Assembly: GCA_947443815.1 (NCBI GenBank)
Contig: CANEXR010000095.1
Span: 1-9,483, forward strand
Direction of reading: 5' to 3'
DNA: 9,483 bases
DNA from: Flavobacteriaceae bacterium
Lineage (GTDB): Bacteria > Bacteroidota > Bacteroidia > Flavobacteriales > Flavobacteriaceae
Each line of letters starts with the position of its first letter. Position 1 is the stretch's first letter. The notes under the pieces were generated by a model. The model had not been told where the DNA came from. It was given only the letters and a program-made list of their open reading frames with translations, and did no database searches. The position numbers and the translations under genes were made by a program. Shown piece after piece: positions 1-7,014 of this stretch.

Positions 1-391
1 AGTCTATTCAGATAAAATAGTTAAAGGAATTCTTCTACCCAAAGGTCAAGTATATCTCAAAATTATTTTTAAAACAAACGATTTCAACTTCAATTATATC
101 AATGTAACTGCCGATTCAGACTTAGGAAACGATATCTTTAATTACAATACAGCCGTTAATGTACTTTCTCCAAATCCATTTACAACCGAAACCTCATTTA
201 AAATCACAACTGCAATAAATGAAAAAATGATATTGAAAATCATCGATATGAAAGGAAGTATTTGCTATTCATCCGATGCATTTTCTACAAATCAGAATGT
301 TAAAATTGGTGCATCGCTTCTCAAAGGAATGTATATTGTATCTGCTGAATATGGAACTTCACATCAAACATTTAAGATAATTAAGAATTAA
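1..391 (+). CDS. Secreted protein, 3' fragment: CBM6-like tail plus T9SS type A C-terminal sorting domain
   Basis: The frame is open from base 2 to a TAA at 389-391 and gives 129 residues with no start in view, so this is the C-terminal end of a larger protein. Residues 12-35 (LLPKGQVYLKIIF, then NDFNFNYINV) resemble the last strands of a family 6 carbohydrate-binding module, where a 'G.h.l.l.F...dFninyi' pattern is typical. Residues 53-129 match the T9SS type A sorting domain: SPNPF near residue 56, a central LKIIDMKG, then LLKGMYIVS, ending in FKIIKN. That domain directs export through the type IX system and is cleaved as the protein is released or anchored at the surface. A secreted polysaccharide-acting enzyme is plausible, but the catalytic domain lies outside the window. 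The sorting-domain call is strong; the CBM6 call rests on a short stretch and is tentative. Confidence 0.85.
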   Translation, partial: VYSDKIVKGILLPKGQVYLKIIFKTNDFNFNYINVTADSDLGNDIFNYNTAVNVLSPNPFTTETSFKITTAINEKMILKIIDMKGSICYSSDAFSTNQNVKIGASLLKGMYIVSAEYGTSHQTFKIIKN

Positions 392-408
392 TATGTGCTA
401 TATAAATC

Positions 409-447
409 AAAAAGCCTTTTTTAATATTAAATTAGAAAAGGCTTTTT
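409..447. terminator. Bidirectional intrinsic terminator between convergent genes
   Basis: A perfect 12-bp inverted repeat (AAAAAGCCTTTT at 409-420, AAAAGGCTTTTT at 436-447) encloses a 15-base AT-rich loop. It is followed by a T run to 449 on the + strand and, because the left arm starts with A residues, by a U run on the - strand. It lies 18 bases after the stop of the secreted-protein gene and 20 bases beyond the stop of the glmM-like gene, the expected place for a terminator shared by two convergent genes. Confidence 0.85.
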
Positions 448-467
448 TTAGGGTGTAAACAAGAATT

Positions 468-1856
468 TTAAATCCCAGCTATTGTTTTCATTTCATCTAT
501 AATTCGCAAAGCTAAATCATCAGCAAGTTGTTGCGAAGCCGCTTCGGTATAAATTCGAATAATAGGTTCTGTATTTGATTTTCTGAGATGCACCCAATTT
601 TCGGCAAAGTCAATTTTTACTCCATCAATTGTTGTAGTATCTTCATTCTTATATTTTTCGGTCATCGCAACAAGAATCGCATCTACATCAATTTGTGGTG
701 TCAATTCGATTTTATTTTTGCTCATATAATATTCTGGATAAGAAGCGCGCAAAGTAGAGACTTTCATTTTTTTGTTAGCCAAATGTGTTAAAAACAAAGC
801 GACTCCAACCAAACTATCTCGTCCATAATGCAATTCAGGATAAATGATTCCTCCATTTCCTTCACCTCCAATTACGGCATTGTTTTTTTTCATTAAATCA
901 ACTACATTGACTTCACCAACGGCGCTAGCCTCATAATTTCCATGATGCACATTGGTTACATCACGTAGCGCACGGGAAGAAGACATATTTGAGACTGTAT
1001 TTCCTGGAGTTTTACTTAATACATAATCCGCACAGGCTACTAAAGTATATTCTTCTCCAAACATTTCGCCATCTTCACAAATAAAAGCCAAACGATCCAC
1101 ATCGGGATCAACAACCACGCCTAAATCTGCTTTTTCCTTTACAACTAATTCTGAAATATCTGTTAAATGCTCTTTCAAAGGCTCCGGATTGTGTGGAAAA
1201 TGACCATTAGGTTCACAATATAATTTTACCACTTCAACCCCCATTAGCTCTAATAACTTTGGAATAATAATCCCTCCTGATGAATTTACACCATCGACAA
1301 CTACTTTAAATTTAGCAGCTTTTACAGCTTCGATATCTACCAAAGGCAAATTCAAAACCTCATCGATATGAATATCCATATAAGCGTCGTTTTGCGTAAT
1401 TTGCCCCAAATTATCCACATCAGAAAAATGGAAAGCTTCTGCTTCTGCAATTTGCAATATTTTTTCACCTTCAATCCCGTTTAAGAATTCTCCTTTTTCA
1501 TTCAATAATTTTAGAGCATTCCATTGTTTTGGATTGTGTGATGCCGTTAAGATTATTCCACCAGCTGCTTTTTCTAAAGGAACAGCAACTTCAACGGTAG
1601 GAGTTGTAGAAAGTCCTAAATCAATTACATCAATACCAAGTCCAATCAATGTATTAACGACCAAATTATGAATCATAGGTCCTGAAATACGAGCATCGCG
1701 ACCAATTACAACCGTTAGTTTTTCTTTTCCTGAATACTCCTTTAGCCAAGTCCCATAAGCCGACGCAAATTTCACTGCGTCAACTGGAGTTAAATTATCC
1801 CCTACTTTTCCACCTATTGTTCCACGAATCCCTGATATTGATTTTATTAAAGTCAT
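468..1856 (-). CDS. glmM: Phosphoglucosamine mutase (alpha-D-phosphohexomutase family)
   Basis: 462 residues, full length for the alpha-D-phosphohexomutase superfamily. Expected reaction: glucosamine-6-P to glucosamine-1-P in the cytoplasm, feeding UDP-GlcNAc for peptidoglycan and LPS. All four active-site elements are visible: the phosphoserine loop TASHNP (104-109, catalytic Ser106), the Mg-binding DPDVD loop (Asp250, 252, 254), the sugar-specificity loop GEGNGG (331-336), and the C-terminal phosphate-binding loop RKSNTEP (425-431). The N-terminal SGIRG (8-12) is also typical. The sugar loop is GEGNGG rather than the GE-S-GH seen in many proteobacterial enzymes; this version is common in archaeal-type and Bacteroidota homologues, so phosphomannomutase or phosphoglucomutase activity cannot be excluded from sequence alone. 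The ATG at 1856 is chosen because the family's N terminus starts right there. The gene is monocistronic in view, convergent with the secreted-protein gene and divergent from the YaiO gene. Confidence 0.92.
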   Translation of the reverse strand: MTLIKSISGIRGTIGGKVGDNLTPVDAVKFASAYGTWLKEYSGKEKLTVVIGRDARISGPMIHNLVVNTLIGLGIDVIDLGLSTTPTVEVAVPLEKAAGGIILTASHNPKQWNALKLLNEKGEFLNGIEGEKILQIAEAEAFHFSDVDNLGQITQNDAYMDIHIDEVLNLPLVDIEAVKAAKFKVVVDGVNSSGGIIIPKLLELMGVEVVKLYCEPNGHFPHNPEPLKEHLTDISELVVKEKADLGVVVDPDVDRLAFICEDGEMFGEEYTLVACADYVLSKTPGNTVSNMSSSRALRDVTNVHHGNYEASAVGEVNVVDLMKKNNAVIGGEGNGGIIYPELHYGRDSLVGVALFLTHLANKKMKVSTLRASYPEYYMSKNKIELTPQIDVDAILVAMTEKYKNEDTTTIDGVKIDFAENWVHLRKSNTEPIIRIYTEAASQQLADDLALRIIDEMKTIAGI

Positions 1857-1881
1857 TTAGTTAGATTTAGTAATTAAAATA

Positions 1882-1889
1882 CAAATATA
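1882..1889 (-). promoter_or_regulatory. Candidate -7 promoter element for glmM
   Basis: Read on the - strand this is TATATTTG, a perfect match to the Bacteroidota -7 consensus TAnnTTTG. It lies 25 bases upstream of the glmM ATG, predicting a short AT-rich leader. The -33 TTTG is not at the usual distance: the nearest TTTG ends 25 bases upstream of the element rather than about 19-20. The assignment therefore rests on the -7 box and its position. Confidence 0.5.
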
Positions 1890-1936
1890 AAAAAGTTACC
1901 GAGTATAACCACAGCAAATTAATGATAGTAAAAACG

Positions 1937-1968
1937 ATTGTTTTATGTACCTAAAATCATTACTTTTG
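1937..1968 (+). promoter_or_regulatory. Candidate sigma-A promoter for the YaiO/phosphatase unit
   Basis: TACTTTTG at 1961-1968 matches the Bacteroidota -7 consensus TAnnTTTG. A near -33 element, ATTG at 1937-1940, sits 20 bases upstream, close to the typical TTTG-N19 spacing. Transcription would start about 1973-1976, leaving an unusually long leader of about 125 bases before the ATG at 2101. That leader contains a 33-codon reading frame (see findings). Confidence 0.55.
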
Positions 1969-2100
1969 TTAGAATATGCAAGATTTGTACTGTTTTATTA
2001 TACTGAAAAAAGTATGGATTGCCTATAAAAAAATACAAAATCGCCTTTCATTTTACTATTTTTCAAAAAAAAAGTAGATACACCATAAAAAACCGAGAAT

Positions 2101-3351
2101 ATGAAATTTAAATACCTACTTTTTTTTATTACTTTTTTTACAACAACCTTTTTGTTTTCTCAAAAAGTAAACACAGATAGTTTATTAGTTGTTACCAATA
2201 AATTAATTTCTGTTGAAAAAAATTATGACAAAGCAATTACCCTAAGTCATATAGCAATAAAAAATGCCCCTAATTATTTAGATTTTCATTTGGCTTTAGG
2301 GCGTTCTTACAAAATGAAAAATGAAATAGACAGTGCTCGGTATTATTTCAATTATGTAATCGACAAAAACCCAAAATACAAAGAAGCTTTCACGTATTTA
2401 ACCCAATTAGAAATTGAGCAAAAAAACAGTAGTGCTGCACTTACTACCATTGACAAAGCATTGTTATTATATCCCGAAGAAAAAGAGTTCCAACTCTTAA
2501 AACTTAGGGCAATAAATTTGAATGAAGACACTAAAAAAACAGTAGATTATTTAACTGTTCTAATCGAAAAATACCCTGCTGACCAAAATTTGAAGGATCA
2601 ATTATACGATATCAAACTAGTTTCTTATGCGGATCGAATTGGTGTTAGCAATAACCGAACCTCATTCAATAGAGATGGTGTTGGACCATGGAATTTAACC
2701 AGTGTTCAATTTGTGAAGCAATTAAAAAAAGTAACTTTAATAGGTCGTTACAATTATACGGACAGACAATCCAACAAAAGCAGCATCCTTAATGGTTCTC
2801 AATATGAGGTTGAAAGTTATATAAAAACTTCAAAAACGAACTATTCATACCTTAGTATGGGCTTCAGCGATGATAAAGTTTTCCCGAAAGTAAGACTAAG
2901 TTATTCGTTTTTTCAAAATTTAGGCAATAGTTGGGAAAGTGAATTAGGTATTCGATATAATAAGTTTATCAATAATGAAAATTATTCTGCTGCATTAGGA
3001 TTTGGAAAATATATTGGTCCTGGTTGGTTGAATATTAAATCCTACATGCAACTTAATCAGAAAAAACCATATCCGTCATTTTCAGCAACTTATAGGTATT
3101 ATTTCAATACTAGGTTCGATTATTTTTCTGTAAGTAGTGGTTATGGTACCTCTCCAGACGAGAGAGAGACAATAGCAGATTTTGAAAATAGAATTTCATT
3201 AAATTCATTCAGAATTGGTGTTGGTTATAATAAAGTAATGTGGAAAAAATTTATACTTGGGGCACAAACTGGTTTTAATAGACAAGAATATACTCCCAGC
3301 AAATATCAAAATGAACTCAATATTTCACTTCAGTTGCAATATATTCTTTAA
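2101..3351 (+). CDS. TPR-containing YaiO family outer-membrane beta-barrel protein
   Basis: 416 residues in three parts. Residues 1-20 are a signal peptide (KFK, then a hydrophobic Phe/Leu/Thr core, FLFS) with likely cleavage before Gln21, a common Bacteroidota pattern. Residues about 35-170 are helical repeats of TPR type: LSHIAIKNAP, LALGRSYKMKNEIDSARYY and ALTTIDKALLLYPEE each carry the small/large residue pattern and the terminal Pro. Residues about 178-416 are a run of amphipathic, aromatic-rich strands (VTLIGRYNYTDR, VRLSYSFFQNLG, LNIKSYMQLNQ, LNISLQLQYIL) as in the YaiO barrel family, ending with a strand at the C terminus. The barrel is expected in the outer membrane with the TPRs in the periplasm. 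Function is unknown; in E. coli yaiO sits next to the predicted glycosyltransferase gene yaiP, so a role with envelope or secreted polysaccharide is plausible but not shown here. It is followed after 85 bases by the membrane phosphatase-like gene on the same strand, with no terminator seen between. Confidence 0.85.
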   Translation: MKFKYLLFFITFFTTTFLFSQKVNTDSLLVVTNKLISVEKNYDKAITLSHIAIKNAPNYLDFHLALGRSYKMKNEIDSARYYFNYVIDKNPKYKEAFTYLTQLEIEQKNSSAALTTIDKALLLYPEEKEFQLLKLRAINLNEDTKKTVDYLTVLIEKYPADQNLKDQLYDIKLVSYADRIGVSNNRTSFNRDGVGPWNLTSVQFVKQLKKVTLIGRYNYTDRQSNKSSILNGSQYEVESYIKTSKTNYSYLSMGFSDDKVFPKVRLSYSFFQNLGNSWESELGIRYNKFINNENYSAALGFGKYIGPGWLNIKSYMQLNQKKPYPSFSATYRYYFNTRFDYFSVSSGYGTSPDERETIADFENRISLNSFRIGVGYNKVMWKKFILGAQTGFNRQEYTPSKYQNELNISLQLQYIL

Positions 3352-3436
3352 TAACTAAATAGAATTTAAACAATCAATTAGCCGATTTAACTTCACTTTA
3401 ATTACTAAATAAAAGAAAATTTAGAATTTTAAAACT

Positions 3437-4558
3437 ATGAGTACCGCAACCGTTTCGAATTATACATTAAAAAAAATAGTTATTTTTTGTTTTTTTGGTC
3501 TGAGTTTAGTTTTTCCTTTAGGTCTTTTGATGCTTACTGTAGGTCCTACAAGAATACTTGCCGAGAAAGCTGCTACTGAGCATTGGAGTGCCTCTAATGA
3601 AAGTCTTGTACAAAAAATAACAGTAACTATTTTTTTGATTTTAGTATTATTATTAACCTTATTAGTAATGCGCTTTTTTAATGCTTCTAAAAGTAATACT
3701 ATTAAAAAAGGATTGTTATTATTTTCAGGAATAGCATTAGTCTCTTCCTTGTATATCTTTAGTTTTAAACCCAAACTATTAATTACTTCAGATGCAACCG
3801 ATACGAATATTAATAAAAGTGAGAATGCTGAATTTCATTTTGGTTCTTATCCTGATAAAGAAAAAATTGAACTGCTCAAGTCCCAAAAATACACCGCAAT
3901 CATTTCATTATTAAGCGAAATGGTTGTTCCTGCAGAACCAATTTTGATAGAAGAAGAAATAGAAAACACAAAAGAAGCAGAAATGAAATTAATCTCAATT
4001 CCAATGTTGCCATGGATTGATGACAATGATTCTTCTGTATTAAAAATTAAAGAAATTGCTCATAATTTAAAAGGAAAATATTATGTACACTGCTATTTAG
4101 GAAAAGATAGGGCTAACGTTTTTAAAAATATAATAGAAAATGAAAATAGTGCTTTAAAAATTAAAAGCGAGTTAAGTTACAATAATATTGATACTTTGAA
4201 AAGTTTTGAACGTGGAAAAATTTTAAAACTTCAACAGCATCTTTACTTTACACCTTATCCTACTGATGATGAATTTTTTGGTTTTATTTTAACTGGAAAA
4301 ATAAAAAATGTTGTTTCTATAATGGACCCAAAACTGAATAATGATTTGATTCAAAAAGAGACAAAAATCATGAAACGATACAATCAAAAATTCCACTCCT
4401 TACCAATTTCAGAAGCAGATTCTGATAAAAAAATAGAGGCTATAATTGATAGTATTTTAAAATTAAAACAACCCGTTTTAGTTCATTCCTATTCGGTAAC
4501 CTCTGTGCCTTCAGAACGGTTTACTAAATTATTTCTTTCTAGAATGAAAAATAAATAA
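3437..4558 (+). CDS. Inner-membrane protein with tandem dual-specificity-phosphatase-like domains (second one degenerate)
   Basis: 373 residues. Three hydrophobic segments lie at about 14-36, 61-80 and 92-110. The loop between the second and third is Lys-rich (NASKSNTIKK), which by the positive-inside rule puts the N terminus in the cytoplasm and everything after residue 111 in the periplasm. Residues about 131-245 resemble a Cys-phosphatase fold: FHFGSYPDKEKIELL and YTAIISLL at the front, a possible acid loop MLPWIDD (190-196), and the P-loop VHCYLGKDR with Cys219 and Arg225 (HCX5R). Residues about 268-365 repeat the layout: LYFTPYPTDDEF, IKNVVSIMDP, FHSLPIS, then VLVHSYSVTSV, where Ser351 replaces the Cys and Val357 the Arg. 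The second domain should lack catalysis. The substrate is unknown; a phosphoprotein or a phosphorylated lipid or sugar are both possible. The phosphatase assignment comes from motif reading only. It probably shares a transcript with the YaiO gene upstream. The ATG at 3437 is kept because it precedes the first membrane segment. Confidence 0.72.
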   Translation: MSTATVSNYTLKKIVIFCFFGLSLVFPLGLLMLTVGPTRILAEKAATEHWSASNESLVQKITVTIFLILVLLLTLLVMRFFNASKSNTIKKGLLLFSGIALVSSLYIFSFKPKLLITSDATDTNINKSENAEFHFGSYPDKEKIELLKSQKYTAIISLLSEMVVPAEPILIEEEIENTKEAEMKLISIPMLPWIDDNDSSVLKIKEIAHNLKGKYYVHCYLGKDRANVFKNIIENENSALKIKSELSYNNIDTLKSFERGKILKLQQHLYFTPYPTDDEFFGFILTGKIKNVVSIMDPKLNNDLIQKETKIMKRYNQKFHSLPISEADSDKKIEAIIDSILKLKQPVLVHSYSVTSVPSERFTKLFLSRMKNK

Positions 4559-4686
4559 ACCATTACAAAAATATCTTTTAAGAGTATTAATTTCGAAAAA
4601 ACAAGTCTATTATCAAGTCTTTTTTTACATAAAAACCATAAATTAAGTCTATTATTAGTTTTTATTCTTTTAAAACTTATTTTCTT

Positions 4687-4694
4687 TATATTTA
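4687..4694 (+). promoter_or_regulatory. Candidate -7 element for the acpH-ggt-alkD unit
   Basis: TATATTTA differs from the Bacteroidota TAnnTTTG consensus only in the last base and lies 33 bases before the acpH ATG in a very AT-rich spacer. No good -33 TTTG is present 19-20 bases upstream. It is the best promoter candidate in the 169-base gap at 4559-4727, which otherwise contains only a short AAGTCT direct repeat; I see no clear terminator hairpin after the phosphatase-like gene. Confidence 0.35.
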
Positions 4695-4727
4695 CATCAA
4701 TAAATATTTCATTTGTAAATCAAAAGA

Positions 4728-5312
4728 ATGAATTTCCTTGCGCATCTCTATCTTTCAGGTAATAATGATAGCATTAAAATTGGTAATTTTATGGCTGATG
4801 GAATCCGTGGAAAACAATTTGAGGACTTTCCAACGGAAATAAAAAAGGGAATTTTGCTACATAGAGCAATAGATTCTTATACTGATGCCCATCCTGTTTT
4901 TAGACAAAGTACCAAACGCTTACATCAAAATTACCATCATTATTCAGGTGTTATTGTTGATGTTTTTTACGATCATTTTTTAGCCAAAAATTGGAGTACC
5001 TATAGCTCCGAAAAATTAGAAGAATTTGTAGACCGCTTTTATGAATCCCTATCTGAAAATCAAGCAATATTGACTTTGAAAACCCAAAATCTTATGCCTT
5101 ATATGATTAAGCAAAATTGGTTAGTCAGTTATCGGTCAGTGGATGGAATCAAACAAATTCTAACTCAAATGGATCATCGAACAAAAAATGAATCTAAAAT
5201 GCGATTTGCAACAAATGAACTTTCTGAATTTTACATAGAATTTGAAAACGAATTCATTACTTTTTTTGAAGACTTAATCTTGTTTTCGAATATTAAACTA
5301 AATGCTTTATGA
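4728..5312 (+). CDS. acpH: Acyl carrier protein phosphodiesterase (AcpH/DUF479 family)
   Basis: 194 residues, about the size of E. coli AcpH. The family enzyme removes the 4'-phosphopantetheine arm from holo-ACP in the cytoplasm, giving apo-ACP. Family signatures run in order: NFLAHLYLS at 2-10, GNFMAD at 19-24 (the Asp is a conserved metal-ligand candidate), GILLHRAIDSYTDAHP at 41-56 with the H-R-x-x-D-x-x-T-D-x-H pattern, and HYSGVIVDVFYDHFLAKNW at 71-89. These His/Asp-rich helices match the HD-like fold proposed for the family. The ATG at 4728 places NFLAHL immediately after Met as in homologues. The last codons overlap the next gene (ATGA at 5309-5312), suggesting translational coupling with the gamma-glutamyltranspeptidase. 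Family assignment is strong; activity toward ACP is inferred. Confidence 0.9.
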   Translation: MNFLAHLYLSGNNDSIKIGNFMADGIRGKQFEDFPTEIKKGILLHRAIDSYTDAHPVFRQSTKRLHQNYHHYSGVIVDVFYDHFLAKNWSTYSSEKLEEFVDRFYESLSENQAILTLKTQNLMPYMIKQNWLVSYRSVDGIKQILTQMDHRTKNESKMRFATNELSEFYIEFENEFITFFEDLILFSNIKLNAL

Positions 5313-6994
5313 AAAAAACACTTCTCTTAATCGCCTTTATCGTTTTAGGCTGTAAATCGAATGAAAAAACTGTTGAACCAACTGGCTTAGTCGCTTCAAA
5401 AGCAATGGTAGTTTCCGCCCGTGAAGAGGCATCACAAATTGGAGTTGCCATTATGAAAAAAGGAGGAAATGCTTTTGATGCTATGGTAGCAACCGAATTG
5501 GCATTAGCAGTTTCCTATCCACAAGCGGGGAATATTGGAGGTGGTGGTTTTATGGTTTTTCGGAAAGCAAATGGAGAAACAGGCGCTTTGGATTACAGGG
5601 AAAAAGCACCTTTGGCAGCTACAAAAGATATGTTTTTGGACGAAAAAGGGAATGTAATTGAAGGAAAAAGTACTGAAACAGCTTTAGCTTCTGGAATCCC
5701 TGGAACTATTGCTGGATTATTTGAAGTTCACGAAAAATATGGTTCACTGCCAATAAACGAAATTTTAAAACCAATAATTGCTTTGGCAGAAAGAGGTGTT
5801 ATTGTAACTAAATTTCAGGCCGAAAGCTTAGCAACTTATAGAACTACATTCCTTAAAGCAAACGGACCAAGTAGCTTGTTTTCTAAAGAATATAAAGAAA
5901 ATGATACTATAAAATACCCCGCATTGGCTGCAACATTAAAAAGAATTTCCCAAAATGGTCGAGATGAATTTTATAAAGGAGAAACTGCGAAAAAATTAGT
6001 GGCTTTTTTAGCTAAAAAAGGAGGAAATATAACCCTTGAAGATTTAAACAACTATCATGCAAAATGGAGAACTCCAATTACTTTTCAATACAAAGATTTA
6101 AAAATAACCTCCATGTCACCACCAAGTAGCGGTGGAATTTGTTTGAATCAAATTATGAAAATGATTGAACCCTATCCGCTTTCGGCAATGGGGCATAATA
6201 CTCCAAAAACTATTCAATTAATTACTGAAGCGGAACGTAGAGCCTATGCGGATAGAAATTATTATTTAGGCGACCCTGATTTTGTAAAAATTCCGTTAAA
6301 AGAATTAGTAGATGCAAGCTATTTAAAAAACAGAATGAATGATTTTTCATTTGACAAAGCTTCTAAATCTTCGGATATTGCACCTGGAAAAATTCAGGGA
6401 TATGAAAGCAAGCAAACCACACATTATTCTATTGTTGATGCGCAAGGAAATGCTGTTTCTGTTACGACAACTTTAAATGATAATTATGGTTCAAAAATTT
6501 ACTGTGATGAATTGGGCTTTTTTTTAAACAACCAAATGGATGATTTTAGTGCTAAAGCTGGGGTTCCAAATTTATATGGATTAACAGGAAGTAAGGCCAA
6601 TAGCATTGCCCCTGGAAAAAGAATGCTAAGTTCCATGACCCCAACTATTATAGCAAAAAACGGAAGTCTTTTTATGGTTGTAGGTACTCCTGGAGGATCT
6701 ACTATTATCACTTCAGTTTTACAAACTATCCTGAATGTTTATGAGTTTGATATGAGTATGCAAGAAGCTGTAAATGCTGCCCGTTTTCATCATCAGTGGT
6801 TGCCTGACGAAATTACATTTGAACCCAATTCATTTTCAAAAGAGGTATTGGAAAAAGTAAAAGCAAAAGGATATTTCATCAACGAAAAAAACAAAGAAAT
6901 CATTGGTGAAGTGGATGCTATTTTGATATTGCCAAACGGAACACTTGAAGGAGGTGCTGATAAACGAGGAGATAATAAAGCTGTTGGTTTTTAA
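5309..6994 (+). CDS. ggt: Gamma-glutamyltranspeptidase, predicted lipoprotein
   Basis: 561 residues, close to the E. coli enzyme. It transfers or hydrolyses gamma-glutamyl groups from glutathione and related compounds after self-cleavage into two subunits. The new small-subunit N terminus should be Thr370 in QTTHYS, the nucleophile. Other landmarks: GGNAFDAMVA (52-61), NIGGGGFMVF (75-84), LDYREKAP (94-101) with the glutamate-binding Arg97, NNQMDDFSAK (407-416), a lid loop GVPNLYGLTG (418-427), SSMTP (441-445) for the oxyanion hole, PGGST (461-465), RFHHQWLPDE (492-501), and a C-terminal GADKRGDNKAVGF. The N terminus is a lipoprotein signal (MKKTLLLIAF, IVLGC) with lipidation expected on Cys15; the following KSNEK is not a clear surface-export signal, so a periplasm-facing location is more likely. 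All catalytic residues are intact. The gene overlaps acpH by 4 bases and is followed by the alkD-like gene after 20 bases. Confidence 0.95.
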   Translation: MKKTLLLIAFIVLGCKSNEKTVEPTGLVASKAMVVSAREEASQIGVAIMKKGGNAFDAMVATELALAVSYPQAGNIGGGGFMVFRKANGETGALDYREKAPLAATKDMFLDEKGNVIEGKSTETALASGIPGTIAGLFEVHEKYGSLPINEILKPIIALAERGVIVTKFQAESLATYRTTFLKANGPSSLFSKEYKENDTIKYPALAATLKRISQNGRDEFYKGETAKKLVAFLAKKGGNITLEDLNNYHAKWRTPITFQYKDLKITSMSPPSSGGICLNQIMKMIEPYPLSAMGHNTPKTIQLITEAERRAYADRNYYLGDPDFVKIPLKELVDASYLKNRMNDFSFDKASKSSDIAPGKIQGYESKQTTHYSIVDAQGNAVSVTTTLNDNYGSKIYCDELGFFLNNQMDDFSAKAGVPNLYGLTGSKANSIAPGKRMLSSMTPTIIAKNGSLFMVVGTPGGSTIITSVLQTILNVYEFDMSMQEAVNAARFHHQWLPDEITFEPNSFSKEVLEKVKAKGYFINEKNKEIIGEVDAILILPNGTLEGGADKRGDNKAVGF

Positions 6995-7014
6995 ACGTAT
7001 AAAATAAAAAACAC

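Noticed and set aside
588..791. 67-codon + strand frame opposite glmM
   Set aside because: It lies wholly inside the well-supported glmM gene on the other strand and its translation shows no recognisable domain.
2065..2139. Homopolymer runs (A9 at 2065-2073, T8 at 2120-2127, T7 at 2133-2139) as a phase-variation switch of the YaiO gene
   Set aside because: Such runs are common in this AT-rich sequence, including inside glmM, and the T runs simply encode Phe-rich signal peptide.
3352..3436. Separate promoter or terminator between the YaiO and phosphatase-like genes
   Set aside because: No TAnnTTTG box and no stable hairpin with a T run were seen in these 85 bases.
3460..3774. 104-codon - strand frame opposite the membrane phosphatase-like gene
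   Set aside because: It mirrors the membrane-segment codons of the + strand gene; Lys/Asn-rich shadow with no domain.
6499..6711. 70-codon - strand frame inside ggt
   Set aside because: It is antisense to the conserved catalytic region of a complete gamma-glutamyltranspeptidase.
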